A DNA stretch of 64,000 bases from Hyphomicrobiales bacterium (GTDB lineage Bacteria > Pseudomonadota > Alphaproteobacteria > Rhizobiales > Xanthobacteraceae), in the NCBI GenBank assembly GCA_017305715.1, contig JAFKKG010000016.1, forward strand, positions 62,001 through 126,000, written 5' to 3'. How positions within the stretch are numbered: position 1 is the stretch's first letter; each line of letters begins with the position of its first letter. Positions 1 to 8,516 of this stretch are shown here, one piece after another. The position numbers and the translations under genes were made by a program. Below the pieces are notes generated by a model that saw only the letters and a list, made by a program, of their open reading frames with translations, ran no database searches and was not told where the DNA came from.

Positions 1-1
1 C

Positions 2-682
2 GAGGCCGCGCGGACACGCGGCGCGGAGCGGATCATCTGCCTCGGCGACATCGTCGGCTATGGCGCCGATCCGGAATGGGCGGTCGACACCGTGATGGGT
101 CTGGTGGACGACGGCGCCATCGCGCTGCGCGGCAACCATGACAACGCCATCGGCACGCCGTCGGAAAGCATGAATGCCGAGGCGACCGCCGCGATCGAAT
201 GGACCCGCGGCCGGCTCAGCGCGCCGCAGCGGCGGTTCCTCGCCGAACTGCCGCTGACGCAACGGGAAGACGATCGCCTCTACGTGCATGCCGACGCCAG
301 CAGCCCGGCGCGCTGGCGCTATATCAGGGACACGCCGGACGCCGCCCGCAGCATCGAGGCGACCGACGCGCACGTCACCTTCTGCGGCCACATTCACCGG
401 CCCGCGCTCTATTCGATGTCGTCGGCGGCGAAGATGACGAGTTTCATTCCGACCACGGATGTCCCGGTGCAATTGCTCGGGGGCCGGCGCTGGCTCGCCG
501 TGATCGGCTCCGTCGGCCAGCCGCGCGACGGCAATCCGGCGGCGGCGTTCGCGATGCTGGATACGGCCTCGCGCGAAATCACCTATTGCCGCGTGCCGTA
601 CGATGTCGAGACCGCGGCGGAGCGGATTCGCGCCAACGGCCTGCCGCATTGGCTGGCCGATCGCCTGCTCGGGGGAAGGTGA
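2..682 (+). CDS. Metallophosphoesterase (calcineurin-like), 5'-truncated
   Basis: The reading frame is open from base 2, so the N-terminus lies outside the window. Visible motifs are GDIVGYGADP near the edge, GNHD (about 45 residues in), VHADAS and GHIHRP. These are the metal-binding blocks of calcineurin-like phosphoesterases of the diadenosine-tetraphosphatase / protein-phosphatase type. It is a cytoplasmic hydrolase of phosphomono- or diesters; the substrate cannot be read from the sequence. It stops 3 bp before the ATG of a Ser/Thr kinase, so the two are probably cotranscribed and may form an opposing phosphatase-kinase pair (inference). Confidence 0.85.
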   Translation, partial: EAARTRGAERIICLGDIVGYGADPEWAVDTVMGLVDDGAIALRGNHDNAIGTPSESMNAEATAAIEWTRGRLSAPQRRFLAELPLTQREDDRLYVHADASSPARWRYIRDTPDAARSIEATDAHVTFCGHIHRPALYSMSSAAKMTSFIPTTDVPVQLLGGRRWLAVIGSVGQPRDGNPAAAFAMLDTASREITYCRVPYDVETAAERIRANGLPHWLADRLLGGR

Positions 683-685
683 GCG

Positions 686-2140
686 ATGGCCAGACCCGCC
701 ATTGAGCCGGGCGCGCAGCTCGACGGTTTCACGATCGGCGCGCGCGTCCATCAGGGCGGCATGGCGACGCTGTGGAGCGTGACCCATCCCGGCATCAATG
801 TGCCGCTGCTGATGAAGGTGCCAAAGGTTTCCGAAGGCGAGGATCCGGCCGCGATCGTCTCTTTCGAGATGGAGCAGATGATCGTGCCGCGGCTCGCCGG
901 CCCGCACGTTCCCCTCTGTTTCGGCTCGGGCGATTTCGACCGGCAGCCTTATGTCGTGATCGAGCGCATTCCCGGCAAGACGCTCTATGCCCGGCTCGGC
1001 GATCTGCCGCTATCTTACGAAGAAGCGCGGGGGATCGCCGGCAAGATCGCCACCGCACTGGCCGATCTGCACCGGCAGAACGTGATCCATCACGACATCA
1101 AACCGAGCAGCATCATGTTTCGCGACAGCGGCGAGGCAGTACTGATCGATTTCGGGCTGTCGCATCACAATCAACTGCCCGATCTATTGCAGGAGGAATT
1201 CCGCCTGCCCTATGGCACCGCGCCCTACATGGCGCCGGAGCGCCTGCTCGGCGTGCGCGACGATCCGCGCAGCGATCTGTTTTCGCTGGGCGTTCTGCTG
1301 TATTTCTTCACCACCGGCGTGCGGCCGTTCGGCGAGTCCGAGACCCTGCGCGGCATGAAACGGCGGCTGTGGCGCGATCCCACGCCGCCGCGCCAGCTCA
1401 AGGGCGATTATCCGCCTTGGCTTCAGGAAATCGTGCTGCGGTGCCTGGAGATCGAACCGGTCTGGCGGCACCCGACGGCGTCGCAACTGGCGTTTGAACT
1501 GGCGCATCCCGATCAGGTCAAACTCACCGCGCGGTCGGAGCGCTTGCGGCGCGATCCGATCACCACGGTGTGGCGCCGCCGCTTCAATCGCGGGCTGACC
1601 CTGCCAAAACCGAAATCGGATGTGGCGGCGCAACTGGCGTCGGGACCGATCGTGGCGGTCGCGCTCGATACCGAGGAAGGTTCGGGACCGCTCCATGAAT
1701 GCCTGCGCGCGACCGCCGAACAATTGCTGTCGACGTTGCCGTCCGCGCGGCTCGCCTGCATCAATGTCCTCAAACTCGGCCGCATCACCATCGACCGGAC
1801 GCTGGATGAGGAGGGCAACAACAAGCATATCGACCGCCTGGTCGCCTTGCGGCACTGGGCGTCGCCACTGAAGCTCGATGAAAGCAGGCTCACCGTGCAT
1901 GTGCTGGAAGCGGTCGATCCCGCATCCGCCATTCTGGAATTCACTCGGATAAATCAGGTCGACCATATCGTGATCGGCGCGCGGCAGAATTCGATGTTGC
2001 GCGCATTTTTGGGCAGCGTCTCGGCCAGGGTCGCCGCCGAAGCGGTCTGCACGGTGACGGTGGTGCGGCCGCCGCGCTCGGCGATGGCGCAGGAAGGCAA
2101 AGCACGCGCAAGCCCCTCAAGTCAGGCGGCGCGAACCTGA
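686..2140 (+). CDS. Serine/threonine protein kinase fused to a universal stress protein domain
   Basis: 484 residues. The kinase fold spans about residues 11-275: glycine-rich strand near GARVHQGGMATLW, ATP-anchoring Lys44, catalytic loop at 135-142, DFG at 155-157 and an APE motif (MAPERLL). The C-terminal part (about 315-465) resembles a UspA domain, with the late motif HIVIGARQNSMLRAFLGSVS close to the Usp nucleotide-binding loop. There is no membrane segment, so it should be cytosolic. Two catalytic-loop departures are visible: HRD is HHD, and the Mg-binding Asn (HRDxKxxN) is Ser142. Lys44, Asp137 and Asp155 are present, so activity is possible but not assured. It follows the metallophosphoesterase by 3 bp. 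Confidence 0.88.
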   Translation: MARPAIEPGAQLDGFTIGARVHQGGMATLWSVTHPGINVPLLMKVPKVSEGEDPAAIVSFEMEQMIVPRLAGPHVPLCFGSGDFDRQPYVVIERIPGKTLYARLGDLPLSYEEARGIAGKIATALADLHRQNVIHHDIKPSSIMFRDSGEAVLIDFGLSHHNQLPDLLQEEFRLPYGTAPYMAPERLLGVRDDPRSDLFSLGVLLYFFTTGVRPFGESETLRGMKRRLWRDPTPPRQLKGDYPPWLQEIVLRCLEIEPVWRHPTASQLAFELAHPDQVKLTARSERLRRDPITTVWRRRFNRGLTLPKPKSDVAAQLASGPIVAVALDTEEGSGPLHECLRATAEQLLSTLPSARLACINVLKLGRITIDRTLDEEGNNKHIDRLVALRHWASPLKLDESRLTVHVLEAVDPASAILEFTRINQVDHIVIGARQNSMLRAFLGSVSARVAAEAVCTVTVVRPPRSAMAQEGKARASPSSQAART

Positions 2141-2295
2141 TCGATCGGGCGCTTCCCATCGCCTGGTGTGCTGTCGCGATCCCGCCAGACGTCGAAGAAC
2201 TGGATGATTTCGCGGCAGGGTTCGCAACGGAACATGTTGTGCGCCGATGCCGTCTTCGACATCTCGTTCAAGCAACTTGGGCAAGGCGGATTCAT
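2122..2295 (-). CDS. Small zinc-ribbon protein
   Basis: 57 residues from the ATG at 2295. An upstream in-frame start at 2385 would add 30 residues without any feature, so I prefer the internal Met directly before the cysteine motif. Two CxxC pairs (CPSC and CEPC, about 20 residues apart) form a typical zinc-ribbon knuckle. The tail is charged and probably disordered. It overlaps the 3' end of the kinase gene on the opposite strand by 19 bp. Function unknown; such proteins are often nucleic-acid or protein adaptors. Confidence 0.55.
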   Translation of the reverse strand: MNPPCPSCLNEMSKTASAHNMFRCEPCREIIQFFDVWRDRDSTPGDGKRPIDQVRAA

Positions 2296-2400
2296 GGCGG
2301 TTCTCAAATTGGATGCTGTAATATTCTGCGGTAAGCGAACGGTTCCCACGCACGGCGCAAAAAAATGCAAACGAGCCGGCTTCAATTCGGGGAACGGTAT

Positions 2401-2589
2401 TTAACGGCGATCCTGTAGCCGTGTCCGGGTTTCCAAATCGTAAAGATCGGACCGGGAATTGGCGTCGGCCAGGCCTATTCCGGGCCGATGCCGCTCGTAA
2501 CGGTTAAAGAAGAACTCGAGGTCGAGGCGCCGGCGCCGCGCGATCAGGCGCCTGCGTCTCGTCGATCGTTTTGCGATCGCATGCCGCAT
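2401..2589 (-). CDS. Small arginine-rich hypothetical protein
   Basis: 62 codons from an ATG at 2589, starting 3 bp after the stop of the small membrane protein upstream on the same strand. The first 20 residues are strongly Arg-rich. The rest (FFFNRYERHRPGIGLADANS and a DLYDLETRTRLQ tail) looks more protein-like than a shadow frame. No good Shine-Dalgarno is visible and no family is recognised, so it could be a non-coding open frame. Confidence 0.3.
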   Translation of the reverse strand: MRHAIAKRSTRRRRLIARRRRLDLEFFFNRYERHRPGIGLADANSRSDLYDLETRTRLQDRR

Positions 2590-2592
2590 GGC

Positions 2593-2724
2593 TCAGATCG
2601 AGTCGGGGCCGCGATAGGGCGCATGCGTCACGGTGCCGGGCTGCGCCACCAACAGGCAGGCGGCCACGATCGCATTCAGGGCAAGCCACAACGCCACGCC
2701 ACTCCAGACCAGTGTCATCGTCAT
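2593..2724 (-). CDS. Small single-pass membrane protein
   Basis: 43 residues from the ATG at 2724; an ATG at 2718 is the alternative. GGAG lies about 10 bp upstream of 2724. It consists of a short N-terminus, one hydrophobic helix of about 22 residues (LVWSGVALWLALNAIVAACL) and a polar tail. It is probably an inner-membrane micropeptide of unknown role. A longer frame starts at 2838, but the added residues are polar and lack a credible start. Confidence 0.45.
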   Translation of the reverse strand: MTMTLVWSGVALWLALNAIVAACLLVAQPGTVTHAPYRGPDSI

Positions 2725-2913
2725 GATGCCGCACTCCGCGAATTCATAAAACGCGTTGTGCCGTGATTTGCTTGAGTCCGTGAAGACCGGAGTTCTACGG
2801 GAGGCCGCCCGAAGTTTGAGCATGTGGCGGCGCAGCACGAATTGTTGGGGATGCGGCCTGAAACCTGCGTGACGACATCATTCGCGCGCCATCGGATGGC
2901 CGAGGTGACGAAC

Positions 2914-3351
2914 TCATTCGAGTGTCTGCACCGGCGGTGGTGTCGTCGCCGGAGGCGGTGGCGCCGCAGCCACGGACGCCGCTGCCGGCGCGCCCGGCGC
3001 GGCGTTGTTTGCTTCGCGCCGGGAAGCCGCGGCGCGCGCATCCTTTTCGGCGCGTGCGGCGCCGGGCCTGGTTGCAGTGCCGCCAACGGCTTCAGCTCTG
3101 GCGCCACGCACGCGCTCTCTCGAAGCATGTCGGCGCTGTCGCGCCGATCCCGACCGGTCGATTCCCCAGGAGCGTGCAATCGCAGGTCCTGCCGAATATC
3201 CGATGAAGGCGCCGGCGACCGCGCCGACTGGTCCAAGCACCACGGCGCCCGAGACCGCGCCCAGCGCGGCGTCACCGGCCCGGTGCTGCGCAAGGGCCGC
3301 GGAGGGAGCGAGCAACAGGAGCACGGTAGCTGCGGCGAGGGCTTTGGTCAT
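2914..3351 (-). CDS. Secreted glycine-zipper protein
   Basis: 145 residues. A clear Sec signal peptide ends at ALAQ (about residue 22). It is followed by an Ala/Gly-rich stretch with GxxxG spacing (residues 30-60, two short hydrophobic helices), the pattern of glycine-zipper envelope proteins. The C-terminus is charged, then Pro/Ala-rich and probably disordered. It likely sits in the periplasm or inserts in the outer membrane; function unknown. The overlapping plus-strand frame lacks a signal peptide and is rejected. Confidence 0.6.
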   Translation of the reverse strand: MTKALAAATVLLLLAPSAALAQHRAGDAALGAVSGAVVLGPVGAVAGAFIGYSAGPAIARSWGIDRSGSARQRRHASRERVRGARAEAVGGTATRPGAARAEKDARAAASRREANNAAPGAPAAASVAAAPPPPATTPPPVQTLE

Positions 3352-3519
3352 GATGTCGGTCCATCGAATGTGAGGGTCCGACGGTGTTCCGGCTTTATGG
3401 CCAGACCATGAAGCTTCATGGCCAAGACGGTGACGCTGCGGGTTCCATCAATGGCGCGATGGCAGGAGAGGGCGTAAGATGGGGCGTGGGGCTTCTGCTA
3501 GCTGCGAAGGAGAACTTCC

Positions 3520-3813
3520 ATGTACGCCGCCATTCGTCAGGGCAAGGCAAAGACCGGCATGGCCGAAGAGCTGACACGCAGAATCAAGGAAGGCGCCATA
3601 CCGATCATCAGCGATGTCGAGGGTTTCATGGCCTACTACGTGGTCTATGCGCCGGACGACACGGTGACGGCGATCAGCATTTTCAACAACCATGCCGGCG
3701 CGGAAGAGTCGAACCGGCGCGGGGTCGCGTGGATCGAGCAGAATCTGACGCCGCTGCTCACCGGGCCGGCAACCGCCGTAGCAGGACCGGTCATCGTTCA
3801 TACGCTGGCCTAG
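3520..3813 (+). CDS. ABM-fold (antibiotic biosynthesis monooxygenase-like) small protein
   Basis: 97 residues with a strong ribosome-binding site (GAAGGAGAA, 5-6 bp before the ATG). The pattern MYAAIRQGKAKTG, a central VEGFMAYYVVYAPDD and SIFNNHAGAEESNRR matches dimeric alpha+beta barrel (ABM) proteins with a ferredoxin-like fold. The catalytic role is unknown; relatives range from monooxygenases to quality-control proteins. It stands alone, followed immediately by palindromic repeats that may terminate it. Confidence 0.65.
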   Translation: MYAAIRQGKAKTGMAEELTRRIKEGAIPIISDVEGFMAYYVVYAPDDTVTAISIFNNHAGAEESNRRGVAWIEQNLTPLLTGPATAVAGPVIVHTLA

Positions 3814-3868
3814 AGCATGATCCGGAAACGTGTGAAACGGTTTTCCGAAATGATCACGCTCAAACAAA
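3814..3868. repeat. Intergenic palindromic repeat, family A copy 1
   Basis: An imperfect palindrome beginning AGCATGATCCGGAAA and ending TTTTCCGAAATGATCACGCT, directly after the stop codon of the ABM-like gene. A second copy is at 50440-50484, also directly after a stop codon, and both are followed by CAAACAAA-like sequence. Such elements can fold in RNA and may stabilise or terminate transcripts. Confidence 0.75.
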
Positions 3869-3870
3869 GC

Positions 3871-3918
3871 GCTAAAGCGCGATGATGATAATTCGTCTCA
3901 ATCTCATCGCGCTTTAGC
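3871..3918. terminator. Perfect 15-bp inverted repeat, possible terminator
   Basis: GCTAAAGCGCGATGA (3871-3885) is the exact reverse complement of 3904-3918, with an 18-base AT-rich loop. It follows repeat A downstream of the ABM-like gene. No U-tract follows, so it may be another repetitive palindrome rather than a true intrinsic terminator. Confidence 0.45.
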
Positions 3919-4098
3919 CGAGCCATCGCAGGTAGAGTAAAGCCGCCGGGTCGCGCGAAGGCGCGTCCGATGACAGGCACTGCGCGTCCCTGTTGCCAAA
4001 AGAATTTTTAGCTGCTTCGCTCCTTGCAGCATTTGACGCGTTTTCTTGACGCGAACCGGTATCCACTTCGCAAAAAAAAACGCTCCAGGGAGAAGAAC

Positions 4099-5712
4099 GT
4101 GACGAACAAGGGCATGGTGGTAACGCCGCAACCCGAGGCCACAGAAGCGGGCAGGGACATTCTCGCCGCCGGCGGCAATGCGATCGACGCCGCCATCGCC
4201 GCAGCGCTGGTGCAGACAGTCGTTGACCCCATGATGTGTGGAATTGCCGGCTTCGGAAGTCTGGCCGCCTATTTTCCATCGAAGAACGTGCATACCTACT
4301 ACGATTTCCACGCTCCCGCACCGGCCGCCGTACGGCCTGACATGTGGCAAGACCTGATCGAGAGCGAAGCGCGTGACGGATACGGCTTTATTCTCAAAGG
4401 CAACGTCAACGATATCGGCTATCAATCGATCTGCGTGCCTTCGTCGCTCAGGGCCTTTGCCGACGCGCACCGCGATCTCGGCAAATTGCCCTGGGCAGAG
4501 TTGTTTGGTCCGGCGATTGATTACGCCGAAAGCGGCTGGAACGTTCGGCCGCATGTCTACACCTGGTGGTCGGACGAGGGAACGATGGGACGGGTGGGTA
4601 ATGCCCATCGGATTTCGTTCGTCCCGTCGGCCAAGGCGCTCTATTGCAGGCCGGATGGGTCGCCGAAGCGTGTCGGAGACCGCGTCGTCAATCGGGACTA
4701 TGGAAATGTGCTGCGACTTATCGCCAAGGACGGACCCGACGCCTTCTTTCGCGGCGAGATCGCCGATGCCATCGACGCAGACATGCGGGCTCACGGCGGT
4801 CTGTTGCGCCGCTCCGATCTCGAGAAGCTGCGGACCGTGAGGAACAAGCCGCTCTCCGCCACCTATCGGAACGCGCAGGTTACGACAAATCAGGCGCCGG
4901 GCGGCGGCATCATGCTGCTGGAGATGCTTGGCACGCTCGAGAATTTCGATCTGGGGTCGATAGGTCACAACAGTGTCGAATATATTCGCGTCGTTGCAGA
5001 AGCCATGAAGGCCGCAACGCGCGACAAGGATCTGTTCATCGGCGATCCCGCCTTTGTCGACGTTCCGACCGATCGCCTGATCTCGAAGGAATATGGCGCC
5101 GGGCTCGCGGAAGGCATCAGACGTGGTGACAAGGTCAGCGTCGCCAGGCTCAATGCCGGCCTGCCGAGCAAGGATACGACGCAGGTCTCGATTTGCGATG
5201 CCGACGGCAACTGCATCTCGATGACCCATTCGCTGGGGATGCCGTCCGGCGTGATCACCAGCGGATTGGGCTTCATGTACAACGGATGCATGGGGGTTTT
5301 TGATCCGCGGCCCGGGCGTGCCGGCTCGCTGGCGCCTGGAAAAGCCCGATTCTCTTCCATCTGTCCGTCGATCGTCTTCAGGGATGACAAGCCCGTCCTG
5401 GTGATCGGAGCCCCCGGCGCGACCCAGATTGCCATGGGGGTGCTCCAGGTATCGTTGAACGTTCTCGACTTCGACATGTCGATGCTGGAGGCGGTCTCGG
5501 CGCCTCGCTTTTCCGCGACCAGCGATGTCATCGATCTGTCGAACCGGATCCCGCGCGCCGCCGAGCGCGCGTTGAATGCGCTCGGATATCAGACGGTACG
5601 ATCTCCCCTCAGCCATACATTCGGCTGGGTGCACGGCATCAGGATTTCTTCCCGGGGAATGGAAGGTGGTGCAGATCCGGCGACCGACGGTCTGGCTCTG
5701 GCCGTTTCCTGA
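4099..5712 (+). CDS. Gamma-glutamyltransferase family Ntn-hydrolase
   Basis: 537 residues from a GTG at 4099, preceded by AGGGAG. An upstream start at 4024 would add 25 basic residues with no better signal. The N-terminal block (VTPQPEATEAGRDILAAGGN) and the processing site TTQVSICDADGN are typical. Thr360 would be the nucleophile freed by autocleavage between Asp359 and Thr360. No signal peptide is seen, unlike periplasmic GGTs, so a cytosolic role is likely, either gamma-glutamyl amide hydrolysis or an oxamate-amidohydrolase-like activity; the substrate is uncertain. It stands alone and converges on the hydrolase gene that follows. Confidence 0.85.
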   Translation: MTNKGMVVTPQPEATEAGRDILAAGGNAIDAAIAAALVQTVVDPMMCGIAGFGSLAAYFPSKNVHTYYDFHAPAPAAVRPDMWQDLIESEARDGYGFILKGNVNDIGYQSICVPSSLRAFADAHRDLGKLPWAELFGPAIDYAESGWNVRPHVYTWWSDEGTMGRVGNAHRISFVPSAKALYCRPDGSPKRVGDRVVNRDYGNVLRLIAKDGPDAFFRGEIADAIDADMRAHGGLLRRSDLEKLRTVRNKPLSATYRNAQVTTNQAPGGGIMLLEMLGTLENFDLGSIGHNSVEYIRVVAEAMKAATRDKDLFIGDPAFVDVPTDRLISKEYGAGLAEGIRRGDKVSVARLNAGLPSKDTTQVSICDADGNCISMTHSLGMPSGVITSGLGFMYNGCMGVFDPRPGRAGSLAPGKARFSSICPSIVFRDDKPVLVIGAPGATQIAMGVLQVSLNVLDFDMSMLEAVSAPRFSATSDVIDLSNRIPRAAERALNALGYQTVRSPLSHTFGWVHGIRISSRGMEGGADPATDGLALAVS

Positions 5713-5759
5713 ACGTCAACGCCCTGTTCGATAGGCGATCGGCCGCTACCGACGCCGCA

Positions 5760-6782
5760 TCATTCAGAAGCCGTCCGGGAGGCTTCACGCGCCTCGTCCT
5801 GTCGGCGCTGGTTGATCTCGGCTTTTTTGCGGACGACCTTGTCTATTGCCTGCGCGATCTCGTCGTCGGATTTCTGGCGCACGCAGCCGCCCATCGCAAC
5901 CGGTCCATAGGCGCGGAGCGCCCCGTGACGCTTCGGGTCGGTGGTTTCGACGGAGAGGTGCAGCACCGCGTGGCCTTCTTGCCGCAGCCGGTCCACCATG
6001 GGGGTCTGCCTTGTGGCGGCCGGCACCTGCCGGTCCTCCGGGTCGCTGAGCACGATGATGCGCAGGTCGCGGTTCTGTGCGAGAAATCGCACGTTGCCGG
6101 TGATGTCGAAATACGTCTTGCCGGGATCGTCGGTCCGTGACCTCGTTGCCCGGGTCACGATGCCGCCCGAGGTGGAAACCAGGCAGCCGACGTCGCGCCG
6201 CATTTCGGCGAGGCCGAACACGAGCCGGCCGCCGCCGGACTGGCCAACGAGATGAAAACCTCCGAACTGGTAACGCTGCCGGAGTGCGTCCAGCACCATA
6301 TCCATCAGGTTCACCTCGACGAGGGTCTTGCGCGACAGATGGGAGCCCGACGTGCCGTCGACGCCGATCCGCCCGATATAGATCGCGGTGGTCCTGGCCC
6401 ATTTCGAGAAACTGTCGGCGAGACCGACCAGCTTGTCGGTGTCGGTGTCCTTGACGCCGGACGGATCTTTCCACTCCCAACGCTTGCCATCGATCGGGCC
6501 GTTGGCGTCGCCGTTCAGGATGATGACCGGGCGGGAGCCTTCGCCGCCGGCGGTGGAGAGATAGTAGCGGACGCAGAAGTCCTGGTCGTAGACGTTGACC
6601 CACAAGGTCTGCGGTTTGGCGGCGCACTCTTCGCGCGTCATCGTGATCCCGCGCAGCTTGTCTTCCCTGGAGATGATCTCCGCGCCGGCAGGGTCGGCCG
6701 CCATCCCGGCAACGGCGAGCAGCATCGCTGCGAACGCACCGCGCACCACACCCGGCCAGCCCGCGTGCATGGAGAAAGTCAT
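5760..6782 (-). CDS. Secreted alpha/beta-hydrolase-fold protein
   Basis: 340 residues if started at the ATG at 6782; ATGs at 6770 and a start at 6836 are alternatives. An N-terminal hydrophobic segment ending near PAGAE suggests a Sec signal, so the protein is probably periplasmic. The nucleophile elbow GQSGGG gives a candidate Ser182, with a preceding VILNGDANG strand as expected for the fold and a late Asp in VLSDPEDRQV. The C-terminus is a charged helix. Substrate unknown. It is convergent with the GGT gene and divergent from the PH-domain gene. Confidence 0.65.
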   Translation of the reverse strand: MTFSMHAGWPGVVRGAFAAMLLAVAGMAADPAGAEIISREDKLRGITMTREECAAKPQTLWVNVYDQDFCVRYYLSTAGGEGSRPVIILNGDANGPIDGKRWEWKDPSGVKDTDTDKLVGLADSFSKWARTTAIYIGRIGVDGTSGSHLSRKTLVEVNLMDMVLDALRQRYQFGGFHLVGQSGGGRLVFGLAEMRRDVGCLVSTSGGIVTRATRSRTDDPGKTYFDITGNVRFLAQNRDLRIIVLSDPEDRQVPAATRQTPMVDRLRQEGHAVLHLSVETTDPKRHGALRAYGPVAMGGCVRQKSDDEIAQAIDKVVRKKAEINQRRQDEAREASRTASE

Positions 6783-6993
6783 GGACCCGTCACCCCGTTC
6801 CCGGTCTTTTCGGGGTGAAGCTTGCCGCGCAACCAAGCGCGGGTGCCGTGACGTATGTCACAATCCGGCGTTTCGCGGGCCCGAACCAGGCATTTGGCTG
6901 CGGGCGCGCCCGCCACATCGGGCCGACCACCGGCTGGAAGTTTGCTCTGCCATTTGACATGATCCGGCATTCGATCGATCTCAAAAGGGTCCA

Positions 6994-7548
6994 ATGAATA
7001 TTCCAACTGAGGCTATTCGAAAGGAACTCGCACCGGGGGAACGTCTGCTGTGGAGCGGATCACCCGTGCGGGGGCTGCGCTTTGAAAACGCGGACCTGTC
7101 AAAATCGGGGTTCGGACTGATCTTCTTCAGTTTTGCCGCATTCTGGATTCATGGAGTCTGGAGCCAATCGTCCGCCGCCAATTCGGCTCAGAGTCCGCTG
7201 TTTGCCTTGTTTGGTGTCCCGTTCGTACTGATCGGATTCTATCTGCTCGTCGGACATTTTTTCTGGAGCGCGCTTTGCCGGAAGCGCACCGAATACGCGG
7301 TCACCAACCAACGCGTCATCGTGCGTTCTGGTATCTTCAGCACGACGACCAAATCGATTGAGTATCGAAAGATCCCGACGCTCACGTTGACGGAAAAGTC
7401 CGACGCCAGCGGGACGATCCAGTTTGGCGAAACCAAAGCCGACCATTCCGGGGACGCGGTGAGTTACGCGGCTTCCAAAATGGAGGCGGTGCCCGACGTG
7501 CGGGTAGTGCACCACATCATCCGGAAGGCGTCCGCGACGCCGGCCTGA
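6994..7548 (+). CDS. PH-domain (bPH/YdbS-like) membrane protein
   Basis: 184 residues with RBS AAAAGGGT five bases before the ATG. The N-terminal motif LAPGERLLWSGSPVRG is typical of bacterial PH-domain proteins. Two membrane helices follow (about residues 45-60 and 75-97). A cytoplasmic beta-rich domain then begins at YAVTNQRVIVRSGIF, the hallmark strand of the bPH2 domain. The role is unknown; related proteins act at the envelope. Its stop is 5 bp from the convergent rpe stop. Confidence 0.75.
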   Translation: MNIPTEAIRKELAPGERLLWSGSPVRGLRFENADLSKSGFGLIFFSFAAFWIHGVWSQSSAANSAQSPLFALFGVPFVLIGFYLLVGHFFWSALCRKRTEYAVTNQRVIVRSGIFSTTTKSIEYRKIPTLTLTEKSDASGTIQFGETKADHSGDAVSYAASKMEAVPDVRVVHHIIRKASATPA

Positions 7549-7553
7549 CGGAC

Positions 7554-8255
7554 TTACACGGCTTCGCCGCGCGCCAATGCCGCCGCGTTGCGGATCGCTG
7601 ATATGTTGGTCTTGTAGGCTTCCAGCGTGCCGCCCTTGAACACCGCGGAGCCCGCGACCAGTGCGTTGGCGCCGGCGGCGGCAAGTTCGCCCGCCACATC
7701 AGGACCGACGCCGCCATCGACCTCGATATCGATCGGACGTCCCGCCGTCATCGCCCTGATATCGCGGACCTTGCCCAGCGCCGAGCGGATGAAGGCCTGG
7801 CCGCCGAAGCCGGGATTGACCGACATCACGAGCACGAGATCGATCAGGTCGATCACATATTCGATCGCGCTTACCGGCGTGGCCGGATTGAGCGAGACGC
7901 CGGCCTTCTTGCCGAGCGCGCGGATCGCCTGCAGCGAGCGATGCAGATGCGGACCGGCCTCGGCATGGACGGTGATGTGATCGCAGCCGGCTTTTGCAAA
8001 CGCCTCGAGATAGGGATCGCAGGGCGCGATCATCAAATGCGCGTCGAAGATCTTCTTGGTATGCGGGCGGATCGCCTTGATGACGTCGGGGCCGTAGGAA
8101 ATGTTCGGCACGAAATGCCCGTCCATCACGTCGAGATGGATCCAGTCGGCGCCGGCCTGGTCCACGTTGCGGACTTCCTCGCCGAGCTTGGCGAAATCCG
8201 AGGCCAGGATCGACGGTGCAATGACGAGCGGACGCGACGCAAAGTGTTGGGACAT
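7554..8255 (-). CDS. rpe: Ribulose-phosphate 3-epimerase
   Basis: 233 residues. It interconverts ribulose-5-phosphate and xylulose-5-phosphate in the pentose phosphate and Calvin cycles (TIM barrel, cytosol). Diagnostic motifs are [28 protein letters not shown], the [10 protein letters not shown] loop and EVDGGV, supplying the metal-binding His/Asp residues and catalytic aspartates. The start at 8255 has GGGAG about 6 bp upstream; an upstream in-frame extension to 8333 is not protein-like. Monocistronic as far as can be seen. Confidence 0.95.
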   Translation of the reverse strand: MSQHFASRPLVIAPSILASDFAKLGEEVRNVDQAGADWIHLDVMDGHFVPNISYGPDVIKAIRPHTKKIFDAHLMIAPCDPYLEAFAKAGCDHITVHAEAGPHLHRSLQAIRALGKKAGVSLNPATPVSAIEYVIDLIDLVLVMSVNPGFGGQAFIRSALGKVRDIRAMTAGRPIDIEVDGGVGPDVAGELAAAGANALVAGSAVFKGGTLEAYKTNISAIRNAAALARGEAV

Positions 8256-8516
8256 GTGCGCTCCCGATGCGCTTCCAGGGGGTAGATCGGCTCCGCGTAA
8301 CATGCAGTGCGGCCGGGGGCAATGCAGCGGCAAACGACTTCTGTGGGCGGAAAAATCTGCCGCGGCGGGCAGCTATTGCCGGTCATGTTCCGGTTCCAGC
8401 AGCACGGGTGCGATCAGGAAAACCGCGGTTTTATTGGGCTTTTTGTCGTGGCACGGCGCTTGCTGAGCCATCGGCGTGAACAAGGCCGCATGGCGCGGCG
8501 TTGGTGGGGTTCTGTC

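Noticed and set aside
2824-3411. 195-codon plus-strand frame opposite the glycine-zipper gene
   Set aside because: Cys/Arg-rich and without domain; the minus-strand frame has a clear signal peptide and GxxxG pattern.
3904-5634. 576-codon frame antisense to gamma-glutamyltransferase
   Set aside because: Shadow of a well-recognised family on the plus strand; no motif of its own.
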